Source: Podocnemis expansa (taxonomy: Eukaryota > Chordata > Testudines > Podocnemididae). From it: a DNA stretch of 64,000 nt. The stretch spans positions 976,773 through 1,040,772 of the forward strand of contig ML682118.1 of NCBI GenBank assembly GCA_007922195.1. The letters run 5' to 3'. The notes below the pieces were generated by a model. That model searched no databases and had not been told where the DNA came from. It saw only the letters and a program-made list of their open reading frames with translations. This document shows, one piece after another, positions 33,903 to 44,029 of this stretch; positions within the stretch are counted from its first letter, which is position 1; each line of letters starts with the position of its first letter. Made by a program: the position numbers and the translations under genes.

Positions 33903-33939
33903 GAACTAGTCATCATCCTTGGCTTAGAGCCAGAAGATA

Positions 33940-34034
33940 GCCAACCAAAGCCTCAGGGACCCTGGCTTGAGATAAAAGGGGACCGCCTATACTGAGTGGT
34001 CTGTGAGCCTCAAACCGAGGAAGTTTGCGAACAG
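33940..34034 (+). pseudogene. integrase N-terminal fragment, 5' of the CR1 insertion
   Basis: A short stretch reading LEIKGDRLY precedes the usual integrase zinc domain. The stop after LY and the CR1 junction at about 34016-34035 break it. The zinc domain resumes at about 39447, so the CR1 sits inside the integrase gene. Confidence 0.55.
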
Positions 34035-34532
34035 GCAGACTGCTAACAGGGAAGTTTGAGAGAGAAGGAGTTGGTGAAGCCCTGAGAAGGAGGAGAAGGC
34101 AATCCCCTAGCTAAAGAAGCAAGGGAGAGAGCGAAGCATGATCGAGTGAATTACTAACTGTCTGTGTCTTTCCCTACAGGTGATTTCTGTTGTTAGCTAC
34201 TGTGGGAATTGGGACTGTGAGGGTGTGTTTGTGTGATTGGGGGCTGCTTCGTTCATTGTTCCCTGCTCACCTTTGATCACCAGCTTCCATCAGCCTTGTG
34301 ATCACTCTTCCGCTGTGCATCTAACGAGGGGCAAGGGCTGACCTAGGCGGAGAAGGTCTTAAAAGCCAGTGGCTGAGCGACCAGAGGGAGCTTGCGAACC
34401 CAGGGACTGCCAACAGGGGAGTTTGGGGACGAGTTTGGTGAGGCCATAATGGTGAAGAGGAGTCGCACTGCTTGTGCCAGCACCCCTTCTGTCTCCTCCA
34501 CCTGAGCCTGTAGCCAAACAGACATCCTGAGC

Positions 34533-36110
34533 ATGGATATCTCTACCCAGATCCTGGTGTGGACTTGCAGGGACTGCAGCCTGCAGTTCCCACTCTCTGA
34601 CGATCAGGCTGGGGACATGAATCAATGGGTGTGTCCACTTATTTCAAAACAACAGCTGTTGTTTCGAAATAAAACTTGCCATGTCCACATGACGTTTTTC
34701 TTATCTCAAAATAAAGATCTTCCTTATTTCAAAATAAGGAAAGTCATTTCAATATAATAAAACCTAGTATCATATTGAAATGACTGGTTATTTCAAAACT
34801 GTGGTTTCGAAATAACCCGTGTGGCTCTATTTTATCGATATGGCTGGCATATCAATATAATAAGTGACCTTCCTCCCAGGGTGCATAGCACCCTGGGAGG
34901 AAGTGCCACTCCCCCTCAGCACCCTGGCCAGGGAGCCGTCATCACCCTAGCCAGGGTGCAGATGGGAGGTGCAGGGTCATGCACAAGGCAGCCCGTGCGG
35001 GGTGAGCCATAGCCCGGGTGGCTCACCCTGCGCCCTGCTCAGCAGCCTCCAGCAGGGTGAGTGGCAGCCTGGCGGCTCACCCCGCCACCGGCCTTGGGGG
35101 GGCTGTAGTCCCTGCGGGGTGGCCGCAGCCCAGGTGGCTCAGCCCACCGCTGGCTTCAGGAGGGCTTCATTTCAGAATGACTTATTTCAAAATAAAACCT
35201 TTTGTGTAGACATAGCCAATGTGACAGGTGTTTTCTGGTGGAATGTCTCAGGGGGCAGGTGGGAGAGTTACAGGAGGTGGTGTCTAGGCTAAGGAATATC
35301 CCTGGAGAATTTTCTCGGTACCATCCATGAGGAGAGATGAAAAGAGGAGGACACTCTCCAGGTGCCAGAGACTACTGCAGCACGACTGGAGAAAGAGGCG
35401 ATGCCTATGGCAGAGGGATGACAATGGTAGCTGGTTACCTCTGACAGCAGACAGTGCTCCACCCCTGCTCCCATCCCTCCCTCCATTGTGGTGAAGAACC
35501 GTTATGCAGCACTAGAGACGATGGATGAGGTGGAACAGGAAACGCCATGGACCTCCGAGGCTGGGAGGATCACAGCCACCACAGCTAGGAGGAAATGTAG
35601 GGTTGTGGTGGTTGGGGACTCACTTCTGAGGGGGACGGAGGCACCCATCTGTTGCCCTGACAAGGACTCTTGGGAGATATGCTGCCTGTCAGGGGCCCAC
35701 ATCCCAGACGGTATGGAGGGATTGTTGAGAATCATCCACCCCTCTGACTACTACCCCATGCTTCTCATCCATGTGGGAACCAATGATACTGTGAGAGGTG
35801 ATCCTTGGGAGATCAAAGGTGACTACAGGGCTCTGGGAGTTCGGGTGAAGGAGTCTGGAGCACAGGTGGTGTTCTCCTCGATCATTCCGGTCAAGGGTAG
35901 GGTCCTGCGTAGAGACAGATGCATCTTAGCGGTGAATGCCTGGCTGTGAAGAGGGTGTCATCAGGAGGGCTTTGGCTTCCTTGACCATGGGTTGCTGTTC
36001 GAGGAGGAAGGACTGCTAGGCAGAGATGGACTCCATCTGTTGAGGAAGGGGAGGAGCATATTCAGACATTGACTGGCTGACCTAGTGAGGATGGCTTTAA
36101 ACTATGTTTG
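34533..36110 (+). pseudogene. CR1 ORF1 with SGNH/GDSL-type esterase domain
   Basis: The N-terminal fragment is at 34533-34626. After the inserted element, 35488-35949 encodes VVVVGDSLLRGTEA (GDS nucleophile block) and IHVGTNDT (the GxND block). After a TGA at 35947 the catalytic Asp/His block GLLGRDGLHLL appears at about 36016-36048. The order Ser, Asn, Asp-x-x-His is the SGNH hydrolase signature known from CR1-clade ORF1 proteins. Its role in retrotransposition is unclear; lipid or RNP interactions have been suggested. Confidence 0.8.
34627..35217. mobile_element. Harbinger-like miniature element inside CR1 ORF1
   Basis: The left end is GGGTGTGTCCAC and the right end GTGTAGACATAGCC, with AAT on both sides (34624-34626, 35218-35220). 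Terminal arms of TTTCGAAATAA type enclose a GC-rich centre, which contains a 35-bp palindrome at 34869-34903 (CTTCCTCCCAGGGTGC arms). Confidence 0.85.
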
Positions 36111-36289
36111 AAGGGGAAAGGAGACCAAAGCCCACAGGTAACTGACAATGTGGGAGACCTGGGGGAAGGGATGGAACTTGAAGGGAACAGGGACTATAAC
36201 ACCAGGGATAAAAGAGAAGGTAGTTGGAACATGGGGGGGGGGAATCGAATAATTATGTTACATGTTCTAATGAAGCTTAATACCTGAGG

Positions 36290-39114
36290 CAGGCGCAGGA
36301 GGACAATCCCAGGAGAAAATACAAGGAGGTAGATGTAATAGAACTGAAAATCGATTTGGGAAAGTAGGGCAATCAGCCTGGCATCTTAGGTGCCTGTACA
36401 CAAATGCAAGAAGCCTGGGAAACAAGCAGGAAGAATTGGTAGTACTGGCATAAACAAGGAACTAGGATATTAGAATAACAGAGACATGGTGGGATAGCTT
36501 GCATGACTGGAGCTCTGCTGTGGATGGGTATAAGTTGTTCAGGAAAGACAGGCAGGGGAGAAGAGAGGGAGGAGTAGGACTATATGTAAAAGAGCTCAAT
36601 GACTGCTCAGAGCTCCATTATGGAAGTGGAACAGAGCCAGTTGTGAATCTGTGGGTTAAGCTTAGAGGAGAGAGCAACAAGGGGGATGTTGTGGTGGGTG
36701 TCTTCTACAGACCTCGAGACCAGAAGGAGGATGTGGATGAGGCATTCTATGGATAACTGGCAGAAGTTTCCAGATCACAAGCCCTGGTTTTCACGGGGGA
36801 CTTCAGTTACCCTGACTTCTGCTGGGAGGCCAATACAGCAGTGCACAGGCAATCCAGGAAGTTTTTGGAGAGGGTTGAGGAAAACTTCCTGGTACAAATG
36901 CTGGAGGAACCAACTAGGGGCCTCGCACCTCTTGACCTGCTGCTCACAAACAGAGAAAAATTGACTGGGGACATAGAAGTTAATGGTAACCTGGGCAGCA
37001 GTGACCATGACATGATAGAGTTCAAGATGCTGATTAATGGAAAAAAGCAAAGAAGCAAAATGCAGACCTTGGACTTCAGAAAAGCAGATTTTGGCTCCCT
37101 CAGGGAACTGATGGGCAGGATCCCTTGGGAGGCTGATCTGAAGGGGAAAGGTGTTCAAGAAAGCTGGTTGCATTTTAAAGAAACCCTGCTAAGGGCACAG
37201 GAAGATACAATTCTGATGAGCAGGAAGAACAGCAAATGTGGAAGGCACCCAGTGTGGCTTAACAGAGAAATCTGCACTGAGCTAAAGCATAAAAAAGAAG
37301 CTTACAGGAAGTGGAAGCTTGGACAGATGACTAAGTAGACATATAAAGATATTGCTCAGGACTGCAGGGATAAAATCAGAAAGGCCAAAGGACAATTGGA
37401 GTTGTGGCTAGCAAGGGATGTGAAGGATAACAGGAAGGGGTTCTACAAATATGTGAATAACAAGAAGAGGATCAGGGCTGGTGTAGCTCCCTTACTGAAT
37501 AGCGCAGGTATCCTCATGATGAAGGATGAGGAAAAGGCTGAAGTGCTCAATGTTTTTTTTTTACTTCAGTTTTCACAGGGAGGGCCAGCTCACAGCCCAC
37601 TACACTGGGCAAGGCAGATTGGAGAGAAGAAGAGAGGCCCTTGGTGACCGAGGGTCAAGTTAGGGACTACCTAAAGAAAGTGGATGTCCACAAGTCCATG
37701 GGGCCGTAAAACCTGCATCCGAGGGTGGTGACGGAGTTGGCTGATGAGGTAGCAGTACTTCTGACCATTATCTTTGAAAACTCATGGTGAACGAGAGAGG
37801 TGCTGTAGGACTGGAAGAAAGCAAATATAGTGCCTATTTTTAAGAAAGGCAAAAAGGAGGATCCAGGGAATTACAGACCTGTGAGCCTCATGTCAATCCC
37901 TGGAAAAATCATGGAGCAGATTCTCAAATAATCCATCCTAAAACACTTGGAGGAAAATAGAGTGATCAGAAACAGTCAGCATGGATTCACCAAGGGTAAA
38001 TCATGCCTGACCAACCTCATCGCCTTCTATGATGAGATGACTGGATTTGTGTGTATTGATATGCTTGTAGAAGGTTGTGAATTTAGAGACACTCCCTAGC
38101 ATGGGCCATTGTTATATAAATTGGGATACGTGCCCCAGAGAAGATTTAACATGGCTGCACCCAGGTACATACCTGGATACCTGTCTGTATGATTAAAGTT
38201 TTATTCCTTACTCATTCAGTAGTATCGTCTTTAATGAACCCTCAAGAAGTTACACTGTGGTTGCGGGAAGAGCTGTTAGTGGGATATACCTCGACTTTAG
38301 CAAGGCTTTTGATACAGTTTCACACAGCATTCTCCTCAGCAAGTTAAGGAAGTATGGGTTGGATGTATGGACTGTGAGAGGGATGGAGAACTGGCTAGAT
38401 CAACGGTTTCAGCGTGTAGGAATCAATGGCTCCATGTCTAGTTGGCAACCAGTAACGTGTGGTGTGCCCCAGGGGTTGTTCCTGGGGCCAGTTCTGTTCA
38501 ATATTTTCATTAATGATCTGGATGATGGGATAGATTGCACACTCAGCAAGTTTGCGGATGACACGAAGCTGGGGGGAACCGTAGACACGCTGGAGGGCAG
38601 GGAGAAGATTCAGGAAGACCTTGACAAATTGGAGCAGTGGGCCAATAGAAATCTTATGAGGTTCAACAAGGACAAGTGCAAAGTCCTGCACTTGGGATGG
38701 AACAACCCCATGCACTGCTACAGGCTGAGGAGTGATCAGCTAAGTAGCAGCACTGTACAAAGGGACCTGGGGGTCCTGGAGGATGGGAAGGTAGAGATGA
38801 GTCAGCAGTGTGCTCTTGCTGCCAAAAAGGTGCATGGGATACTGGGCTGCATCAGAAGAAGCACTGCCAGCAGATTGAGGGATGTGATCATTCCCCTCTA
38901 TTCGGCACTGGTGAGGCTGCATCTGGAATCCTGTGTCCAGTTTTGGGCTCCCCACTACAAGAAGGATGTGGACAAATTAGAAAGACTCCAGCAGAGGGCA
39001 ACAAAAATGATCAAGGGGCTGGAGTACAAGCCCTATGAAGAAAGACTGAAGGAACTAGGCTTCTTTAGCCTGCAGAAGAGAAGACTGGGGGATTTGATAG
39101 CAACCTTCAACTAG
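36290..39114 (+). pseudogene. CR1 ORF2: AP endonuclease and reverse transcriptase
   Basis: Endonuclease region about 36380-37060: ITETWW, GGVGLYVK, VGVFYRPRD and GSSDHDMIEF, the blocks of an APE-type nuclease. RT region from about 37660: [20 protein letters not shown], then after an inserted LTR the open frame 38257-39114 with [20 protein letters not shown], the catalytic FADD (38551-38562) and the C-terminal [19 protein letters not shown]. Frameshifts and stops near 36755, 37338, 37650 and 37930 inactivate it. The RT catalytic acids are still present. ORF2 would nick the target and copy CR1 RNA from its 3' tail. Confidence 0.88.
38052..38254 (+). mobile_element. 203-bp solo LTR inserted in the CR1 RT region
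   Basis: It begins TGTATTGATATG and ends AAGTTACA (TGTA/TACA inverted ends). Flanks are TTGTG (38047-38051) and CTGTG (38255-38259), 4 of 5 identical. Inside are a TATA-like TATATAAATTGG (about 38113) and ATTAAAGTTTTATTCC as a polyadenylation signal (about 38194), so the LTR reads plus. CR1 coding resumes directly after the right flank ([14 protein letters not shown]). Confidence 0.75.
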
Positions 39115-39446
39115 CTGAAGGGATGCTCCAAGGAGGATGGAGCTTGGCTGTTCTCAGTAGTAACAGAGGATAGAACAAGGAGCAATGGTTTCAAGTTGCA
39201 ACTGGGGAGGTCGAGGCTGGATATTAGGAAAAACTTTCTTACTAGGAGGGTGGTAAAGCATTGGAATGGGCTACCTAGGGAGGTGGTGGAATCTCCATCT
39301 TTGGAGATGTGTAACGGCCAGCTAGATAAAACTCAAGCTGGAATTATTTAGTGGGAGTGGTCCTGCTTTTTTTGGCAGGGGGTTGGACTAGATGACCTCA
39401 TGAGGTCCCTTCCAACCCTATGATTCTATGATTCTAAGATATCTAC

Positions 39447-39627
39447 CAGCTCTTGGTATCACAAAGACTGCATTGGGACCTCCTACATTTAACCCATGAC
39501 ATGTCATGGGCAGGATACATGGGCAGGAAAAAGACACTCCAACGAGTGGGTCAATGTCTTTATTGGTCAGGTATCCATGAGGAGGTAAGGGATTTCTGTG
39601 CCTCCTGCCCCGAATGCCAACAGGCTG
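39447..39627 (+). pseudogene. integrase zinc-binding domain of the Gmr1-like element
   Basis: Frame 39453 reads LHLTHDMSWAGYMGRKKTL, then LYWSGIHEEV and FCASCPECQQ. The HHCC zinc finger has the first His and both Cys, but the second His position reads Tyr (GYMG). The domain is cut at 39627 by a 1.6-kb LTR insertion and continues at 41256. Confidence 0.85.
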
Positions 39628-41255
39628 TGTTACTTGGTAGCTCTGTGTTCTTGGAGAATCAGAGCATAGTAACCAGCCACTGAGACCGACCCCCATCATC
39701 TTCAGCCTCTGCTTGAACCAGAAACAATGAAAGGCAGTGGGAGACACACCTAAAACCCCTTTTGAACAAGGGTGCTGGAATTAGGCCAACTCCTCTAGCC
39801 TCATCTACATGGAACCTGTGAACCATTAGCACACTGAATGGACCACAGAAATTATATTTGCATCAAGGATAGAACCAGAATTAGCATACTGAATGGAGAA
39901 CCAAGTTCCAAGGCAGGAGTTGCACTGAAGTCTGGGACTGGCAAAGCAGAGAAGCACTGCATAATGGGGGATCCCTGCTCCTGAGACAAATGAACTCATG
40001 CCTGCACACACCCAGCCCAGAAGTTATCAGACCAATTCTAGTCAATAGGTCTTCAATTGATATCCAACATAGTGAATCTGCCTGACAGCATTGTAAGCTC
40101 CCTAAAAGGAACACCACCCATCACCAGGAATAATCAGCTCCTATTGTCCACCTAAACAAAACACCTCTGGTATACTCCCTTAAGTCATTATTTACCCCAA
40201 AACAACCCCAGTGTTCCGCCTTGAACCATTGTTTCTTCCCTACAACAACCCCTACCCAAGTTCCACATGAAAGTTAGTTAGAGAGAATCTGTTCTGAATC
40301 TGTTCTGATGTCTGATCTGTTGCATGGACCTACAAGCTGCATCAGGTCCACTGGGACTTCACCTTCTCCTTGTTCATCATGGTGGAGGTTCTGCCTGTCC
40401 CCAGCACTCCAGACCCTAAGCTGAACAGCCTGGTTCCTGGGTACCTTTGAGCTGCACTGAGTGGTGAGACAACTCAACTCCCCCCCCACTTTGCTACTCT
40501 CTTTTCTTTGTTTTTTCCTTAGTCCAAATATAACTGTCTAAACCTGATCTTTGGTATTGTAACTGTTTGATCATTTTCCTCTTTTTGTATGGTTATCAAT
40601 ATTGTGACTCTTTTGGCATTTTTCTTTCATTTTATAATTATTCATAAGTTCCACATACCTGGCAATAAAGTAACTTTCCTAATCAAGCTGGTTGCCAGAC
40701 TTCCTCAGTATTGCTCTGCAGCAACGCTCCTTTTACCTAGCAAAAAATCCCTGTGATGCCAAATTCCTTGTAAGGTTTGCTCATTAAGGGGTTACCAGTG
40801 TGCTGAACCTGTAGCGTATAAGGGTGACAGTTGAAAGTGCTGCTTTGACCCAGCCTGATTGAGTCCAGGGGCATATAAGGGTGGCAGCTGAAAGTGCTGT
40901 TTTAACCAGCCTGCTCAGATGCATACTCCAGTCTAGTCCGGTATGATACAGGGGCACATAAGGGTAGCAGCAGACCAGTGCTGTGTAACCCAGCCTGCTG
41001 AGTTCAGGGACATATAAGGGGTCGGCTGAGAGCTGATAGACCCGGTCCACTCAGTTGCACTTAGGAACCTAGTCTAGGGAAATTTAGGTCCTGAAAGGGT
41101 GGTTCCATTGGGAGGGATTTACAGAAGGGAAAAATAAGCTCCACACAGAGACACAAGTGACACAAGCAGTACACTGATAAAATTGCAATCCCCTCCCAGA
41201 GGAATTAACCCTAATAAATGAGCAGACCCCAAGTTGATGGGCAAAGTTGGTAACA
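39628..41255. mobile_element. LTR-like insertion of 1628 bp in the integrase gene
   Basis: It starts TGTTAC (39628-39633) and ends GTAACA (41250-41255), a perfect 6-bp inverted end of the TG...CA type. It is flanked by GCTG at 39624-39627 and 41256-41259, a 4-bp target duplication. Integrase reading resumes at the right junction. No coding region is visible, and no repeat of the first part near the end, so a long solo LTR is the simplest reading. AATAAAG at about 40663 is a possible poly-A signal. 40805-41040 holds imperfect ~65-bp tandem units around GGGGCATATAAGGGTGGCAGC. Orientation is unsettled. Confidence 0.7.
40805..41040. repeat. tandem repeat of about 60-65 bp in the LTR-like insertion
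   Basis: ATAAGGGT(G/A)(G/A)CAG recurs about every 60 to 80 bases together with CCAGCCTG(C/A)T and AG(T/A)GCTG. About four worn units. Confidence 0.75.
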
Positions 41256-42180
41256 GCTGGACCTGTAGGAGTACCAAGAGCTCCCCTTACTCCAATGCTA
41301 ATAGTGGAAGAACCATTTGAACACTTTGGCATGGACCTTGTGGGACCACTTGAACGGAGCCAAACTGCTAACCATTTTATCCTAGTCACTGTGGACTCTG
41401 CAACCAGGTACCCTGGAGCCATGCCCCTTCGAGTAGAAAATGCCCCAAACATTGCCTGGAATTCCTGAAAGTCTTTGCCAGGGTTGAGATACCTAAACAG
41501 ATAGTAACTGATCAAGGTACTAACATCTCCTCTAAGTTGATAGCAGAACTGTGTCACCTAATGAGGATAAGGACCATTAAAACCACTGTGTATCATCCAC
41601 AAACCTTAAAGCCCATGCTCCGTAAGTTTGTGCAGGAGGACTTCTGCCACAGGGACACTGTGCTACCAGCCCTCCTCTTTGCCATATGGGAGGTCCCTCA
41701 GGCCTCCACATGGTTTTCACCTTTTGAGTTACTGTAAGAAAGAAGGCCTATGGGCATATTAGACTTTCTAAAGGAAGAGTGGGAGACACAGGAGGCCTGC
41801 ATCCAAGGTACCATGCACTACATAATCAACCTAAGGGAATGCTTCACTCTCTGGGAGCCTTTGCCCAGAAGAATCTAAAACAGGCCCAAGGGATTCAGGC
41901 TCAACAATATAACCAAGGTACGAAGACCCACAATTTCAAACCAGGGGACAGGGTATTACTCCTGATGCCCTCCAGTGACTGAAAACTACTTGCCAAACGG
42001 CAGGGACTCTTTGAAATAACTCGGCAGGTCAGACCTGTGGATTATGAAGTTAAAATACCAGGGTGAAGGAAAGAAGTCTGTACCTAGCATGTCAATTTGT
42101 TGAAAAAGTGGGTGGAACGGGAAGCCATGTCGATAGCTTTTCAACTGGAGCCTGAATTAGGCCCCTCAGGAGGAGGACCT
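41256..42180 (+). pseudogene. integrase catalytic core and C-terminal part of the Gmr1-like element
   Basis: The core opens with PVGVPRAPLTPM and the first catalytic Asp in FGMDLVGPL (41334-41336). It shifts frame near 41465, and shows the second Asp in VTDQGTN (41510-41512). After YHPQT (41591-41605) the sequence jumps at once to LKPMLRKFV: the helix with the catalytic Glu is missing, a small in-frame deletion. The C-terminal part contains HNFKPGDRVLLLMP and a worn GPY/F-like stretch to about 42080. The frame then runs on through VNLLKKW into the RT leader. Integrase therefore precedes RT without any sign of rearrangement. Confidence 0.85.
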
Positions 42181-43145
42181 ATGGACCCCAGTCCACCAGT
42201 AGTGCAGGAAGGACTCAATCCTGAAAAACAAAATCAACTACAGGAGCTCCTAAGCAGGTTCTCAGATGTCCTATCCACACATCTAGGGAGGACAAAGCTT
42301 ACAAGTCACCATATTGCTATGCCCCCAGGCAGAGAGTTAACAACAATCCCTGGCCACTTCCATGGAAAATGTGGCCCGCTGTTAAACAGGAATTGGAGAG
42401 CATGCTTGAAATGGGGGTGGTGGAGGAATCCAAAAGCAAATGGCACAGCCCGATTGTCTTAGTGTCCAAATCAGATGGAACCTTGCGTTTCTTCATCAAC
42501 TTCAGGAAGGTAAATGCTATATTATGGTTTGATGCATATCCGGTGCCCCATATTGATGAACTATTGGAACAACTTGGAGGAGCGAAGTATCTTTCAACAC
42601 TAGACCTTACTAAAGGGTATTGGCAAATTCCCTTGACACCTAATTCATGCCCAAAGCCTGCCTTTTCTACACCATTTGGACTCTTCCAGTCTGTCACCAA
42701 GCTGTTCGGTTTGCATGGAGCAGCTGCCACCTTCCAGAGGTTAATGAATAGGGTACTACAACCACAGGACTCATACTCAGCTGCATATATAGATAATATC
42801 GTAGTATATAGTAATAGTTGGGAAGACCACGTTAAAAACCTTGACCACGTCTTAGAAGCACTGAGGGAGGCTAACCTAACAGTCAACCCATCCAAGTGTC
42901 ACATGGGGCAAAGTGAACTGACCTGCCTCAGGTACATGGTAGGAGGAGGAAAACTACAGCCATTTGATAAAGTTCAAGCCTTGTCTGACGTATCAATACT
43001 GAAAACAGAGGCAGGTAAACTAGTTCCTGGATCTGGCTGGTTGTCACCATTGGTTCGTGCCAGACTTTGCAACTATTGTGGCCCCCTTATTGGACTTTAT
43101 CAAGAATTCCATGTCCAAGGAAGTGCAATGGACAAACTGCTGTGA
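42181..43145 (+). pseudogene. reverse transcriptase of the Gmr1-like element
   Basis: After a leader (EKQNQLQELLSRFSDVLSTH) the RT fingers and palm follow with one frameshift near 42345-42370: SPIVLVSKSDGTLRFFINFR, LSTLDLTKGYWQIPL, FGLHGAAATFQRLMNRVL. The catalytic box reads YIDN instead of YIDD (42786-42797). Two further frame irregularities lie near 42980. Would copy element RNA into DNA in the particle. Its place 3' of integrase marks the Gmr1 type; ordinary Gypsy elements have integrase last. Confidence 0.9.
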
Positions 43146-43172
43146 AAAGGCATTTCAGAGGCTAAAAGACTA

Positions 43173-43610
43173 ATGCGAGAACAGGTGCTTGTACACCCGG
43201 ACTTTAATAGGGACTTTGTATTACAAACAGATGCCTCAGGAGTAGGCCTGGGCACGGTACAATCTCAAGAGATCAATGGGGGAGAACACCCCATCCTATA
43301 TGTAAGCAGGAAATTGTTTCCTCGGGAAACACAGTATTTGACTGTAGAAAAAGAGGCATTGGAAGCCCAGTGGGCCATAGATACACTGCACTATTATCTC
43401 TTGGGGTCAAATTTCACTTTAGTGACTGACCATGCAGCACTGAAATGGTTACATGCCATGAAAGACACCAATCCACGCTTAATGAGATGGTATTTGGCCA
43501 TGCAACCATACAACTTTAAAGTTGCCCACCAACTGGGTAAGGGACATGTGAATGAGAATTTTTTTTCCCTAGGTTGGGGGAGGAAGAAGGTGCAGATAAA
43601 TGCCATGTTC
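43173..43610 (+). pseudogene. RNase H of the Gmr1-like element
   Basis: Open frame with FVLQTDASGVGLG (first Asp), YLTVEKEALEAQWAI (Glu), FTLVTDHAALKWL (Asp) and a C-terminal VAHQLGKGHVNENFFSLG, the usual acid set of a Gypsy RNase H. It is the last pol domain; the 3' LTR follows within about 30 bases. No integrase lies downstream, which confirms the domain order. Confidence 0.88.
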
Positions 43611-43631
43611 CATTGTAAGGGGCGGGCTGAT

Positions 43632-43685
43632 GGGTAGCTACACCCCACACTAGAGCAGCCCCTTATAGACTAGGGAGGGAAGGAA
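43632..43685 (+). mobile_element. truncated 3' LTR of the Gmr1-like element
   Basis: GGGTAGCTACACCCCACACTAG and CCCCTTATAGACTAGGGA match the start of the 5' LTR (about 31275). Similarity ends at about 43685 and the sequence turns into unrelated flank, so most of the LTR is lost along with the expected OR 5' half. Confidence 0.75.
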
Positions 43686-44029
43686 GAATTTGGTGTCATC
43701 ATTTGGTAACTCACCACCTAAGAAATCCCCCCCAGAACCTCTCAAAATTATCTCTAACAAACTTATAAAATTGAAAATTATTGAATGAAAACATTGAATC
43801 TCTTGAAAAGAAATTAAAGAAAAAAATCATACCCAGCTATTCCTCCCACATTGCACTTTTACTTCTGTGTTTCTTTTGCACTTTTTTATTGTATAAAACC
43901 ATTCTTTTATTATTAATAGCAGTAGAAAGTATGAACTCCAGTCATGGAACTGAATCCCATTGTGCCAGACACTGTACAAACACAAAAATAGAAAGACTGT
44001 CCCTGCTCCAAATGATTTCATTATAAATA
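43686..44029. other. spacer with old repeat
   Basis: AT-rich. The phrase CATTGTGCCAGACACTGTAC at 43959 has the wording of a common amniote interspersed repeat, family not certain. No gene. Confidence 0.4.

Larger units (their letters stand above)
34035..39446 (+). mobile_element. near full-length CR1 LINE inserted in the Gmr1-like integrase
   Basis: Order: 5' UTR with an imperfect duplicated ~45-bp phrase (about 34021 and 34391, around TTGCGAAC and TGC(T/C)AACAGGG); ORF1 with start-like ATG at 34533 (MDISTQILVWTCRDC); an inserted Harbinger element (34627-35217); the ORF1 esterase; ORF2 endonuclease and RT; and a 3' tail of ATGATTCTATGATTCT (about 39420-39434), the CR1 hallmark. Subtracting the two inserts leaves about 4.6 kb, the length expected of a complete CR1. 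The 5' junction is blurred by microhomology. ORFs carry several stops, so it is inactive. Confidence 0.88.

Noticed and set aside
38257..39114. Functional reverse transcriptase gene of 285 residues
   Set aside because: It is the distal part of CR1 ORF2, whose upstream part is broken by stops, frameshifts and an inserted LTR.
39447..43610. Integrase before RT explained by rearrangement of a normal Gypsy element
   Set aside because: The integrase C-terminus reads directly into the RT leader, and RNase H is followed at once by the LTR; no junction is visible.
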